Below, piece after piece: positions 35,960 to 48,100 of a DNA stretch of 64,000 nt (its first letter is position 1; the number at the start of each line of letters is the position of its first letter). The position numbers and the translations under genes are program-made. Under the pieces are notes generated by a model. That model was not told the DNA's origin and did no database searches. It saw only the letters and a list, made by a program, of their open reading frames with translations. The DNA comes from Glycine soja (Eukaryota; Streptophyta; Magnoliopsida; Fabales; Fabaceae). The DNA lies in contig NC_041018.1 of assembly GCF_004193775.1 (NCBI RefSeq), forward strand, positions 40,590,677 to 40,654,676, in the 5' to 3' direction.

Positions 35960-38527
35960 TATGATTTGAGGTTATCACTGTCTGTCGAACTCAGAATGTT
36001 GCAGGCAGAGATTTAACTGCCTATGATTTGATTTACTTTCATCGTGCTTGTGCGTGTGCCAGCAGCGTTTTATGTATCATGGTCCTCCTATGGTGCTTTA
36101 AATAATAATGGTTAGTCCATGTAAAAAAAAAAAAAAATCTGTTTCATTATTATATACAAGGTTCACTTATCTAATTCATGAAAGATTAAAAAAGATAATT
36201 AATTTACTTTCTTTTTAATTTTTGTTCGTATTAAGTTTTATTTATTTATTGTATTCCCCAAAGTGATAGTGTGAACAACATACCCTTACTTTTAAATTAG
36301 TTAAATTTAAGACATGTTTTATTTAAATTACTATAATACTAAATATACCCTTACTTTTTTATTTTACATTTTTACTCCCTTTAACAAAATAATATCATTT
36401 ATTGAATATTCCTTTTCGCTGTCATCCAAAATCAAATTTTTCCTTCATAAAATACATTTCAACGTAGAAAGCTTATAACTGAAACTAATTTAGAATCAAG
36501 TTTTAATTAAATTTGTTATGCGAATCATAATATTTTTTTCTTATTTATCCTGAACTTGAAGTACTTGAATAAACCTAATAGAGATAAATCGTTCTAACAA
36601 ATATTAAGATTTAAGACTAATATTTAAATCTGACATTAGTATTTAACTCAGATTCATCGAAATAAGAATAATATCTTCTCTTAATTAATTAAATTGGATT
36701 TAATAACATGACTTCACATGTGAGCTGTGAACAAACTCAACGACCTTTTCCGTCAAATGTGTCTGAGTTTTCCTCAAGAATGATAACTTCATTCAATCAC
36801 TACTCTTGTATATATTCTGACTTGATCATCGAAGTATGTGTCGTGCCACTACCGAAGTTGTTCACCGTGGACCACCACAAAGCATTGTACATCCAACTTG
36901 AATCTCGTCTCATTTACACATCACAACATAATTCAATGATTACAAATTAATTCAATCATACTAATTTTATTCAACTTTAAAAGATACATAATCAAATAAG
37001 TTTTTAAAGGCATGATTCTCCTACTTAGGTGTCTTTTTTAACAATAGTCGTGTGCGTGATGTGTGTTTCAATTGAAACTAAATTTGAATTGTGGATGGAA
37101 AAAAATAAGAGAAAAGACCCATTGAAAATAATCAGTCAAGTTTTATGATAAAAATAAGCATAAAAAAAATTGATACATTTCATATCAAATAATGTAGTTA
37201 AAATAAAAATAGTTATCTTTAATGGAAAAGTAAGTGAAGAATGATAACTAACTTATTTCTAGATGATAAATTTGAAAGTTTACTCTAGTCAAACTTCGGA
37301 TTTTTAATTCGTTGGATTGAATGAATAAAAAAGTAGTAGCAAAGTAACAAAAAATGCTCAAATTCATTGCCTTTCCAGTTTGTTATTGGTATGAGTCATA
37401 AGTTGGTTATTTAAAAGTAATGATATATCCTCCTATAAATTATTTTACAAAATTTTCTAATACTTTATAAAAAAATATTAAATAAAAGGTAAATATATTT
37501 AATATCTTGAAAACAAAAAAATATATTTATTTATCATACAAAACAGGTAAAAAAAGATTAGTAGAAGAATGTAGCATGAAGATTTAGAATTATTTGTTAT
37601 TTGATAGAAAACTAATATTATATCAAATCCTCGTATAAATTTTCCTACTTTTTTATAAAAATTAAATATATTTAATATATTAGAAATATAAAACGAATTC
37701 AATATTCAATACTACTTAAAGAGTAGAAAGCTTAAAGAGTAGAAAGGAATTTAGCCTCCCCTTTACGATGGATAAAGATAGACTTGACATAGATAACAGG
37801 AATGCTGGAAGCAGTTGGCATGGGAACCAAAATGCTGCACATCCAATTTTTTATTGGTGTTGTTTTTGTATCCGTATTGTTCCCCTGCATAGCCCCACAC
37901 AATAGAGGGCATTCTAAGGACGCGTGGGAATCTCAACATTGAGATCAAGTCATGTAAAAGAGTTGTTCTTGTGAGAGCACAATAAAGGGCATTCTAAGGA
38001 CACGTGGGAATCTCAACATTGAGATCAAGTCATGTAAAAGAGTTGTTCTTGTGAGAGCACGATGTCTAGGGGCACTACCAATCAATAGTTTATGTCTATG
38101 TTTCACAACCGATCAAAATTGAGATAGTAAGAAATTTCACATGTCATTGTTTCAAATATTTCAATATGCCAAATGAAGGTACAAACAGGCACAAGAAATG
38201 AAGAGTAAAAGACCACAAAATTTAGGTCTTGAAAAGAAACCTGAAATATAGTAAAACATGTGATTTTGGTTGGGGGTAAAAGGGAGAGACAAATATTACA
38301 TACCTAAAATTCCCAATTCCATACAGATCAAGGAAACAAGAGATGGGAAAACAGGGAGCAGGATTCTGAATACATACGCCTTCGGATATTTTTCAATTTC
38401 TCTTTACTTTTCCTAACCCGAAAAACCTACAACTACAAATGAAAACAATCAATAGTTCCAAATGTAACTCATTTCCAGAGACACCAGGAGGAAAGAAAAG
38501 ACAGACCATACATGTAACATCCCAACC
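35960..38527. other. Intergenic, no gene recognised
   Basis: AT-rich spacer between the DUF616 gene's 5' end and the RPS9 3' end. Open frames of 60-80 codons (36708-36950 plus, 37763-37948 minus) have no recognisable domain. It contains an 80-bp tandem duplication. Confidence 0.55.
37901..38060. repeat. 80-bp tandem duplication
   Basis: Units 37901-37980 and 37981-38060 are identical except for two or three bases (for example GACGCGTGGG versus GACACGTGGG). Such high identity suggests a recent duplication. One copy carries a CACGTGG G-box core; in the other it is CGCGTGG. Confidence 0.92.
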
Positions 38528-41481
38528 TCAACGCTTGGAATATTGAGGGGCTTTACGAGCTTTCTTGAGACCAACTTTCTTCCTCTCAACCACTCTGGAA
38601 TCTCTTGTAAGAAGTCCTTCCTGTCTCAAAGGTACTCTATGATCTTCGCTCACCTTCAGCAAGGCACGAGCAATGCCAAGAGAGATTGCCTGAGCCTGAC
38701 CAGACAGGCCACCGCCCTCAGCTTTGACAAAAACATCATAATTACTTTCATATCCCAAAGTTATTAAGGGGACCTTAATGTATTGAAGCCACAATGGATT
38801 TCCTTGAAGATATTCCTGCACAACATTGAAATAAATCACACAAAAGAAGATTAAATGGGGACAACACTTATCACACTCACACACACACACACACACATAG
38901 AGAGAGAGAGAGAGAGATCTAAGGCGTAAAAATCCAATAAAAAATGAAAAACTCCTGAAAGACAAAGTCACATCTGTAAAGAGGCTGTACTCAGGTTACA
39001 AATACTTGAACATTGTCTGATTTCAATTTAAACATGTTTCTCATTAATCCTCAATCCAAGATGACAATATGAGAAATTTCTTCATGTGATTATTAATAGG
39101 AAATAGCAATTCATTCATAATATGAAATACAAATTACATTTAAAATTAAACAGTAAAAGACACACACATAGAATATGTCATAACTCATAATACTAACTAT
39201 TCTTTCATTAAAGAAAATGAAGAACTTAGTAAAAAAATCCAACACCAGACAGATGTTCAAATTAAATCAAGTTAGAGCCATCATATCAAATGACACACTT
39301 CAAGGGATGCTTGGTAGAGGTGGTGGAAAATAAAAGGTGAGAGAAAATCATCCTATTTCCACCTCAACACAACCATGCAAAGCCAAAGTGATTGTGAACA
39401 AGACAGAGTTCAGTGTAGGAGAATCCGTTCTAGCAAAAGAACGAGTTGGAGTCCCCCCACCCCCCACCTAACAAAAGATCCCACAATGAGCACATCCTTT
39501 TTGTGTTCTTGTTTTCAACAGTAGAAGTTTGTCATGATTTGTGAAGCAGAAGTTGGCATAGCACATGCAATTGGTGATTCAGATTGAGCAGTCAAGGAAC
39601 CAAGTTCCATTTGTTTTCTTCCTGAATAATCAGGGAGGAAATCTTGTTATAGAAGGTATTGAATCCATCAGTAGAATCTGACCTCTGACTTGGGAGAAAG
39701 CATTATTAACGCCCATGAGGAAGTACATGACACATTCCATGTGGATGTAATCAAGAAGAGGTTTCACACCTTCACAAGATACCCACCCAGCTCTTCCCAA
39801 GATACTCTTCAATTTGGTACAGTACTGATTCACATTAAGTGACCCTTGAGAGCAGTTAATCAACTCGTTTGACTGAAAAAAACAGGTCAATTATGTTGCT
39901 GAACATGTGCTTCAAGGTCCAGTTCACTCACATTTGTTTCCTTGGAGATGGAATTAAGGGGCCAAACGGAAATGATACTTTAGTGACTCTGCCATTCCAG
40001 AAGCATTGGCGCTCCAGAAGCATCTGCTCTGTTGACCAGGCCATTCTGTTGGAGATATGCTTTTGTAACTACATAATATTTTATTTTTCAGTTTTTAAAA
40101 CAGGATTTAATAAATAAGTTGATTTCCTATATTTTAGGCGTAAGTCAGTTGTAATGGATTAGCCTAATCAATAAGTGGTTCTTATCTTTAAGGAACAAGT
40201 TAGTTTTAATATTCTGTTTTGCTAATATCTTGTTATCTAATTAGTTTATCTTTTGCTATTTATTGTATCGCTGCTGAGAACAATTTGAATTAGAATAGAA
40301 TAATTTTATTTCCTCCGCATACTTATTGTCTCTCTTCTCTCCTCTGTTTTTTATAATTTCCTCCACAAAACCAACACATTCACAAAACCATCTGCTTTCT
40401 CAACTGAGACCATTTTCATGGAATGGAGCAATGTACTGTAATCGTCACTGGTGAGGGGCCAAGAAACCAGGTTCAGGCCTGGGTTATCCAAAGGACGAAG
40501 AAAGAATGAATTGGAGATGTCATCCGTGGCAGAAGAGGAAGCCATTGATGAGCAAGAAGAGAAATCGCAGGAAGCCAAGTAGCCAGCGAACTTATAATAC
40601 CAACAAGTTAGTGAATCAGAAGATTCTGAATTCATTGAATTTCACATAGCAGTGGCACAATACATGAATATATCAGCAGCTCCAACTCATTAACTCAAGA
40701 CAATACTGTTTGAGCAACTATCAGAATCTATGACAAACAAAACTAACTAACTAACTAATTAAGATCATGTTTGAATAAATTTTTTCCATAAGTACTTATA
40801 GGAGAAAAAAAAAACTAAAAAGGTAAAATGAATTGAGTTTCTCTTAAGTTAAAATTAACTTCGAGAAGCTCTAAGAGCTTTTATATTGATCTTAACTTAT
40901 CAGGTAAGCTCCATTTTCATTTTACCTTCATTTTTTATTTTTCTTCTGCTATAAGTGCTTACGAGAAGTTTATCCAAACAAGACCTAACTTAATAACCTG
41001 AAAAAATCAATTCCAGTAACTAAATAGTAATAGACTTAAAATGTAATTCTCATTTCGGCAAATTGAAGAACACGGCTAGATTTTCGGAATAATAATAATA
41101 AAATCAATGAAACCGAGAATTTGAAACAAGCACAGAAAGAAAGACCTTAGCGTCACGGTAATTGATGATGAATTTGCCGGTTCCTTCCTGAAGAACGACG
41201 CGAGCGATGGCGCTCTTACGGCGACCGGTGCCTATGATAGTTTGCGCGGCGAATCCACCTGGGAGCCTCGACTTGACGTAGTTCTTGAGGTCTTCGGTTT
41301 CCGGTTCCGCGAGTGCGGTGGCGGAAACGACGAGGGAGGAGGGGGTTTTGGGGAAGCGCGAGACGGAGACGGAGAGGGATTCGGTTCTGGCGAAGGAGAG
41401 AGTGTTTGGTCTCTGGGAAATGTGGGAAGAGAAGGAAAGTGAAGAGAGGGAGGTTGTGAGCGCCGATAGAGAAACCGCCAT
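38528..41481 (-). CDS. RPS9: Plastid ribosomal protein uS9c (S9), nuclear-encoded
   Basis: Component of the small subunit of the chloroplast ribosome. Two exons: 41146-41481 (112 codons) and 38528-38815 (95 codons plus stop), with GT-AG junctions and phase 0, giving 207 residues, about the length of the Arabidopsis plastid protein. I chose the ATG at 41481 over non-ATG starts upstream because [12 protein letters not shown] begins a typical Ser/Thr-rich transit peptide (residues 1 to about 52). The S9 domain shows [11 protein letters not shown] (85-95), NYRDAK (108-112 region) and, in exon 2, [20 protein letters not shown]. The end, [20 protein letters not shown] then QYSKR, is the conserved S9 tail that reaches the decoding site. 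The 2.3-kb intron carries retroelement debris. Confidence 0.97.
38878..38917. repeat. (AC)n(AG)n microsatellite
   Basis: About ten AC units (38878-38897) run into about nine AG units (38899-38917), just upstream of the exon 2 acceptor region in the RPS9 intron. Confidence 0.95.
39470..40545 (-). pseudogene. Copia gag remnant in RPS9 intron
   Basis: Minus-strand reading from about 40542 gives [20 protein letters not shown], then [20 protein letters not shown] and [10 protein letters not shown], the N-terminus of Ty1/copia gag. After the solo LTR it resumes as [19 protein letters not shown], and at 39630-39890 gives [19 protein letters not shown] and [20 protein letters not shown], the central gag region. 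Near 39490 [12 protein letters not shown] residues mark the start of a decayed zinc knuckle. Several stops and shifts are present, and protease, integrase and RT are absent. Confidence 0.85.
40047..40376 (+). mobile_element. Solo LTR inserted in the gag remnant
   Basis: A 330-bp sequence beginning TGTTGGAGATATGC and ending AAAACCAACA (TGTTGG/CCAACA inverted ends), flanked by the 5-bp duplication CATTC at 40042-40046 and 40377-40381. Removing it and one CATTC rejoins the gag reading frame (KADGFVN to GLVNRAD). The plus orientation is suggested by the position of promoter-like AT-rich DNA and is less certain than the insertion itself. Confidence 0.92.
40763..40985. mobile_element. Tourist-like MITE (PIF/Harbinger type)
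   Basis: A 223-bp element with inverted ends: GATCATGTTTGAATAAA...ACTTATAG on the left and CTATAAGTGCTTAC...TTATCCAAACAAGACC on the right. It is flanked by the TAA trinucleotide at 40760-40762 and 40986-40988. TWA duplications and a GG(T/C)CTTGTTTGG end are typical of Tourist-like MITEs. It lies in the RPS9 intron. Confidence 0.8.
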
Positions 41482-41776
41482 TGTCTTCCTTCCACTGCCT
41501 CGGTGCCTTGGCAAATTCAAGCTCCACTGGATAGTGTACACTACGTAAGGATGTAGCCAGAGAAAGGGGATAACGATTTAGAGGTTTTTTTTATTTAACC
41601 AAAGAACGGAAAAAAAAAACATGGATTTTTCAAAAAAAAATTAACCTCATTTACCATACGCCTATATTAATATCTAGAAACATTAAATTCTATTTGAGGG
41701 ATTATATTTTCATTAATTTTTTTAGAGCAATACTTTGTTTGATATACATAACTTTTGCAATCAGACTTTTTTTTTT

Positions 41777-42148
41777 CTTAATTGTGTTTTTATCCTAATT
41801 TTTTTATTTTTTTCAAATTTTATTCCCATCTTTTTATTTAACATATTTTACCTTAAGAAACTTGTGAATTTAACTCTAATCATTTGTCCATTACTAAGCA
41901 TAAAAATTGGGAATAAAATGTGCCAAAAAAAAAATTGGGATAAAATATGCCAGAAATATAAAATTGTGCATATCGTTTACCAAAAATTTTAAAAAGTTGA
42001 GATAAAAAAGTGCAATTATATTAGGAGAAAAATGAGAGAGGATACAATTAACAAGTTTCTTAAAAATTGGGATAAAATGCACTAAATTAATTTGTTGAGA
42101 TAAAATTTTTAAAAATAAAAAATAGAGATAAAAAGTACATTTAAATCA
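41777..42148. mobile_element. AT-rich long-TIR fold-back element
   Basis: About 100 bp at the left (with TTTTTATCCTAATTTTTTTA and TTAAGAAACTTGTGAATT) is inverted at the right (TTAACAAGTTTCTTAAAAA and AGAGATAAAAAGTACA). The long terminal inverted repeats suggest a Mutator-like MITE. Ends and target duplication are ambiguous because the flanks are T-rich. Confidence 0.5.
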
Positions 42149-43579
42149 TTTTTTAGACCATAATTATCTTTTACGAGAGTCATGATCATCATGTTTGAGT
42201 TGTGTATCATCATTATAAATGATAAAGATTCTAATTAAGTTAGAATAATTTCATGTCAGTTGATTCACACGATGATAATTAAACTTTTAATTTTATAATA
42301 TTATTTATCAATTATGCTACATTGTCGTAATAATAATTTATATTCAATTTATTTTGTTGTTATAATTTTTCATTATTCTTCTTACATTCAAAAGACATTG
42401 TTTAGTTTTGTGATTTTGGGGTAGAATGAAAGAGGGAAAGGAATTCTTACATTTTATATGTATTATTCTGTAATAACAATTATCTGTAACAATTTTATAG
42501 AAACTTTTAAAAATAATTAAAATAAAAAAAAAAACAAGTTTTACCTAAATATGCATCTAAGTATCTTTATTTTACAATGTGAAGAAAAATAGATTTTACC
42601 CTCAACTACATATATTTTTTTCTATACCTTTTATCAAATTTTGTGGTGTTCATTATTTGTCTTTTAAGAATATGTTTATTCACGAATTAAAAATGTATTC
42701 TTGATAATGCAATATTTTCATGTTTGTTTTGAGTTTTTTAAAATTTATTCCTAAATATTCTTCGTTAACAAGAAAGTGGTAAAAACATTATTTTGACTTC
42801 TACTCCCATGATAATGGGTGGAAAAGTTTTTTTTTTTTCACCAGAACACTAAGACTTTGTTTAAACTTAAAATAAAGTATTTTTTTAGAAGAAAAAAAAA
42901 GATTTACTTATTAAAAAACACAAAATTGCCTTTAAAAAAAAATTGGGACAAATAACTCCCGTATTCATATATAAAGACACAATTATCTAATTTATTAAGA
43001 TTAAAAAAATAATTAAATTAGTTGACAATAATCAATTTATCTTAAATTAATAATTATTTTCAAAATTATCTTTATAATTAATATTTCTCTTTCTTCTCAT
43101 TAGTTGTCATGTATTCTCTCTTCTTTAAATTATAAGTATTTATAGTTTAAAAATAATTAATAAAATAACATTATAAATTAAATCTTATAAAAAGATAGAA
43201 GTATGATTTTAAATTTGAGTCTTATAAATAGAAAGAAAGAGAGTAGATGAAAAAATAAACTTAAAGAAACAAGTCACATGAAAAGTTATTTTCTAACTCA
43301 ATCATAACTTTTGTTTTTTCTAATTCTTTTAAATTTTAAAAATATTCTTAAAAATATTAATATCTAACCTAACATATTTTTAAATAGTTCCAATAATAAT
43401 ATTTATGGTATGATATTCTTGAGAATGTGATTCCTTATAATACAATATCATTTTGTGAAACAAATATTTTTTTGAAAGATTAATTTTGGTTCTTTATCAT
43501 TTAATTTTAGGTCAATACTACCCTTTTTGTCAAACCTTCATCTTCTTTCCCCTTACTCCTTCACCCACTTTATTCTTTT

Positions 43580-44278
43580 GGCTTAATTACATATTTTTCC
43601 TCCAAATTTTTATAATTTCACAAATTTTATCATTGAAATTTTAATTTTGTGAATTTTATCATCATATTAGTTATTTTTCTCAAATTTTACCATTAAGGCT
43701 TGTCTTCTTCCTTGTCCAATTTTGCTTTCTTCTCCATTTTTTTTTTCTTGCCGTTAGTGAAGTTCTTTCCCCTTTGTTGTAAAACATCATATTCTTCTCT
43801 ATTATTATTAGTGTTCGTCGTCCCCGTCAAAGACATTGGTTTTAAATCCAAAAATCATTTTTTTCTCTCATAGAACATGTTTTAAAAAAATATTTTTACA
43901 GATTTTTTAATTATAAAATATTATTGCCTCAATAAAATTTTACAGATTCTAACATAATTTTTCAGAAATTGAATTCATTGTAACATCAAACATGAACAAA
44001 AGATAAGGTGACGGACAATTTTCATATAGCTGCGGCAACAAAAAATTGTAATTATCATCTAAAATTTATAAAATTGACTCAACATTTCTACCAAATAAAC
44101 GAGTCTCCAATCATTTCATGATTTAGCACTTAATTACCTTCAATTTTGGACAAAAACTTAACGTGATGGTAAAATTCGAAAAAATTGAATAATACAGTAG
44201 TAAAGTTCACAAAATTGAAACTTTGGTGATAAAATTTGTAAAATTATAAAGTTGAATGATAAAATGTGTATTTAAACC
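43580..44278. mobile_element. MULE-like element with ~110-bp TIRs
   Basis: The left end GGCTTAATTACATATTTTT and the following ~110 bp (with CACAAATTTTATCATTGAAA) are inverted at the right end (with TTTGGTGATAAAATTTGT and finally GTGTATTTAAACC). Flanking 9-mers TATTCTTTT (43571-43579) and TATTATTTT (44279-44287) match at 8 of 9 positions, which fits the 9-bp duplication of Mutator-like elements. The 699-bp element encodes nothing recognisable. Confidence 0.75.
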
Positions 44279-45127
44279 TATTATTTTCCAATCTTTCTCA
44301 TACACTAGAGAAACAAAACATGAATCTATAGAAGAAAAAGATGGAAAACAAGGAGGCTTTTGCCATTGATTTATTATTGTTTTTAACTTGTAGAGATTTT
44401 GGTGCAATTGATATTTAAAATTGTTCATTGATTTCTGATTTGATATTTTTCGTGTGGACAGGAGGCTTTGATATTTTGATAAGCCTTGAGGTGGGACTTT
44501 TTGCATAGTGGCAGATAAAATTGCCAAATGAAACATTTTCCTTACCCAGATGTAGAAAAATGGAACTTTTTAACCATGAATCTTGACCCAATCCGTTATC
44601 TTTTCTTCATGATTGGAATAAAATATATTTTTTAATATTTTACTTGCATTGGAGAGACTACTTATATTGATTGAACCACATAAGATAACAAAACACATCA
44701 ATCGTTTTGATAAATGATGAATCAAGAAAAAGTTCAAACATAAACACTCATGTATAAACTTTGCTTAACTTTTTTTTTTTCTCAATAGATAATTTGTTTA
44801 TATTTTTATATTTGAAAAATATTAGCATCGTTGTAATTAGAGATGTGAAAAGATATAACAAACATAGATTTAAGGTGGTGTGATTTATAGATAAGATTGA
44901 GATTCTTTTGTTTAAATACTACTTAGTTAAACACTTGTAATTAGTGCTCAACCAAATGGTGCTCAATCATGTGAAATATCTATGTAGAAATCATAACAAG
45001 CTGGCCTATAATCTAAAATTAAATTTCCAAGTCCTCACTCAAATACATGTCGAAAAATTTAAAGTTCTTCATTTATTGGTGCCACTCAATAGAGTCTCTG
45101 TCTAATTCTCTACTATGATAAAAAAAA

Positions 45128-48100
45128 TCATTGATCATACGAAATTGCTCCTCCCCACTTTCTCACGCGGCTTTCTGCTTCTTCAGCCTGTGAAAACCAT
45201 TGGCAACAAATTAAATTTGAACAAATAACATGTTACTTATTTGTAGAAAAAGAAGATTGCTAATTCCCATCACCTTAACTCTAAATTGGAACATTTACTT
45301 TTGGAACTTCCTTAAACTCTAGCAGAATTAAATTAAATAGAGAGAAATTAATAAATGTGTAAAGTACCAACCTCTTTTTTCCAGTTTCGTATTGAAGTGA
45401 CGATTATAAGGATTGTAGTCTGCAAAACTATGCCTGCAATCATCCCTGACCAAATACCCTGAATTACACAGGCATAAAGATTAAAGAGCTGTAAGAATAA
45501 AAAGTACACTACTAATACAATAATAAATAAAATTGCAAACAATTAAGATTGATAATGTTTTATTGGTTACAGTTAAGATTGATAATGTTATTGATTATGA
45601 ATTATGAATCCCTTCTTATAATTGTTGCACTTTATTCCAAATCTGTTGGTGTATAAATTCAAGACGAGAGAAAGTAGTGATGGTACATCACCTCTGCTCC
45701 AAGACCAAGTTTAAATCCCAATATTATCCCTGCCGGTAATCCAACTAGATAGTAGCACACAATGTTGATGTATGCTACTAGAGATTGCCAGCCAGCCCCA
45801 ACAGCAACACCTAAAACCAGTCACCACAAAGGCATAAAATAGTATTAAAAAAGCAGAACTTAAATGCATTTCTTTAAACATTTTTAGTGTTATTTTGTAA
45901 TTAAAATTTAAGTTTCAACTTGTTAATTTACGTGATAAAAGTTTGTATTAAAGATCTACATAAGTTATTGAGAGAAAACTCTAATTCAAATTAAAAATAA
46001 GACAAACTTAGATATAGTTCTATAAGTATTGTTAGTGTTGTTCTTCAATCCTATTTGAAGTTTTCTTTTGATAATCTACAATAACATTACAAAATAATAG
46101 TTAGATGAAACCTGCATTCTATTATTTTTTTAATGGGTCCCTCCATTCTAATATAAGAACAATATCAACAACATATATAGAACAACTTTTTTTATGGATC
46201 CATGTTAATTGTCAGTTATTAATTAGTAGAAATATTCAAACTCATAATCTTTCTAAATTTTTTTTCATTCACCATCAAATCCAACTTAGAACCCCTAAAA
46301 TTACATGTAAGTTTTCTCCTTAAAGCCAACACTAACTCACTAAGAGTACTTAAAAAGTTGCATTTAACTTGTAAAAAAGAAAATGTAATCCTTGAATGGA
46401 TAATGTAATTTGCCTGAGTTCATTGTTTGTGGGACTAACCTGATAGGACTGGTTGAAGGCTGTTTAGAAGCACTGTGACAGCTAGCAAAGCAGAAAGCCT
46501 AGTTGTTTCATTGGCAACTGGAACACTGGTGGTAAACAAGTAGGGAAAGTAATCCTTTGTTAATAGCACTCCGATCATGACAACAACACCTATGGACACT
46601 GATGTGATGGAAACCACCCACACTGAAAACTTTGCAGCCTTGAAATCACCAGCTCCAAGTTCATTTGATACTCTCACACTGTCCATAAATTATATCAAGT
46701 ACTACTTCAGAATAATATTCATTAGTCACCCCTATATAATGTCCCCACATGATTAATGAGGAATTAGATGAGTTTGTTTAAATTTAAAATAAATAATTTT
46801 AAAATATGTGTTTTTTAAAAAGTATTTTTAAGTAGATAAAATTTGTTTTTTAAAAATAAAAAAAATTGTTTAATTTAAATAAAAATAATTTTGACAAACA
46901 CATCAGAAAAATAAAAAATTATTTATTTTATTAAAAAAGTTATTTTGAAAAAATAAGTTTAAACAATGTGATTCATGGAAAATCAATCCAAATTTCAAAA
47001 CCAACTATTCATTAGGTTATGGGAACATAGAGGTTTTCTATATATGGAGTGACTAGAACTGTATTATGAAAAAGAAGAGAGAGAGATGATCACCTTATAG
47101 CAGCATTGAACCCAATCGCAATCATGGCATCCCAACCATTTATGTTCATACTGCAAACATGGAAACAAGTATTAGTTATCAGTAATGATCTTAGATTTTG
47201 ATATGTTGACACATTGTAAAATAAGAGCACATTGTAATTCGCTCTTATTCTAGTCCTTCGATTTCATCAAATTCCTAAATTTAATAATCCCTTAAGTCAC
47301 ACATTGTATGTAATTTGAGATTAAAGTGGGTGACAAGGAGACTTTTTTTTTATATAATTTCGTTATTTCTAGAAACTAAAGTGACAATGAATCCAGTAAA
47401 AAAAGAAAGAAAGTGGCAATGAGTTCAGAAACTAAATTAACTTTATAGTTTTGCAATATGAATACATGCCATTTTCTTCAGCTGTTTTATTTAAATTTTA
47501 ATGTTACCAGTCTTCATATTTAATAAAAAAAATACAATGCATTTGTAATCTTTGAACAAGGATTACAAAGTACAAACACAATTTTTTGTAATTTTTAAAG
47601 ACTTAAAACAAACAAAATTTAAATAGAAACTAATTAAAAATAAAAGGGTCAGAAAACATTTTTAAGCCATTATAAGAGAATTAAAAGGGACTGAGGGGGA
47701 GGGAGGGTAGAGAATTTTTTTTACCAGATAGATATGGCATCAACAGGTATCAGAGGATTTTCCAAACGCCCTGTTATCACCACCAGTATCATCAAATACC
47801 AAAACTCCAAGCTGCAAGAGTTCACATTTAATTAACACCATATTTATTTTCAGCAAATATGAATATATACACTCAAGGTCCAATGCAAAATGAAGTTAGC
47901 TTGAGAAAAATACCATAACATAACAGCTGAAGCCAAAGAAAGCTTTACAAAACCAAACAAGTCCGAAAATGCTAGCCATGTAAATCCACTCCATGCTCCA
48001 TCTGACTTAGTGATGAAAATGTACAACAATTGTGCAATCACAATCACCCACCATGATGTATTGAGAGTAACTGCTGCTCCAATTAGGCCCCATCCAAGCT

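Larger units (their letters stand above)
41545..45127. other. Intergenic, two fold-back elements, no gene
   Basis: AT-rich spacer between RPS9 and the MATE gene. Apart from the two inverted-repeat elements listed separately, no open frame, RNA gene or other repeat is recognisable. Confidence 0.6.

Noticed and set aside
36708..36950. 80-codon plus-strand ATG frame
   Set aside because: No recognisable domain and no nearby promoter or splice context.
37763..37948. Minus-strand 61-codon frame overlapping the 80-bp duplication
   Set aside because: No ancestry recognised; it overlaps duplicated non-coding DNA and lacks the second half of any known domain.
41216..41548. Long Arg/Ser/Pro- and Glu/Gly-rich frames on both strands
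   Set aside because: They are alternative frames of RPS9 exon 1, whose true frame has a transit peptide and the S9 motif.
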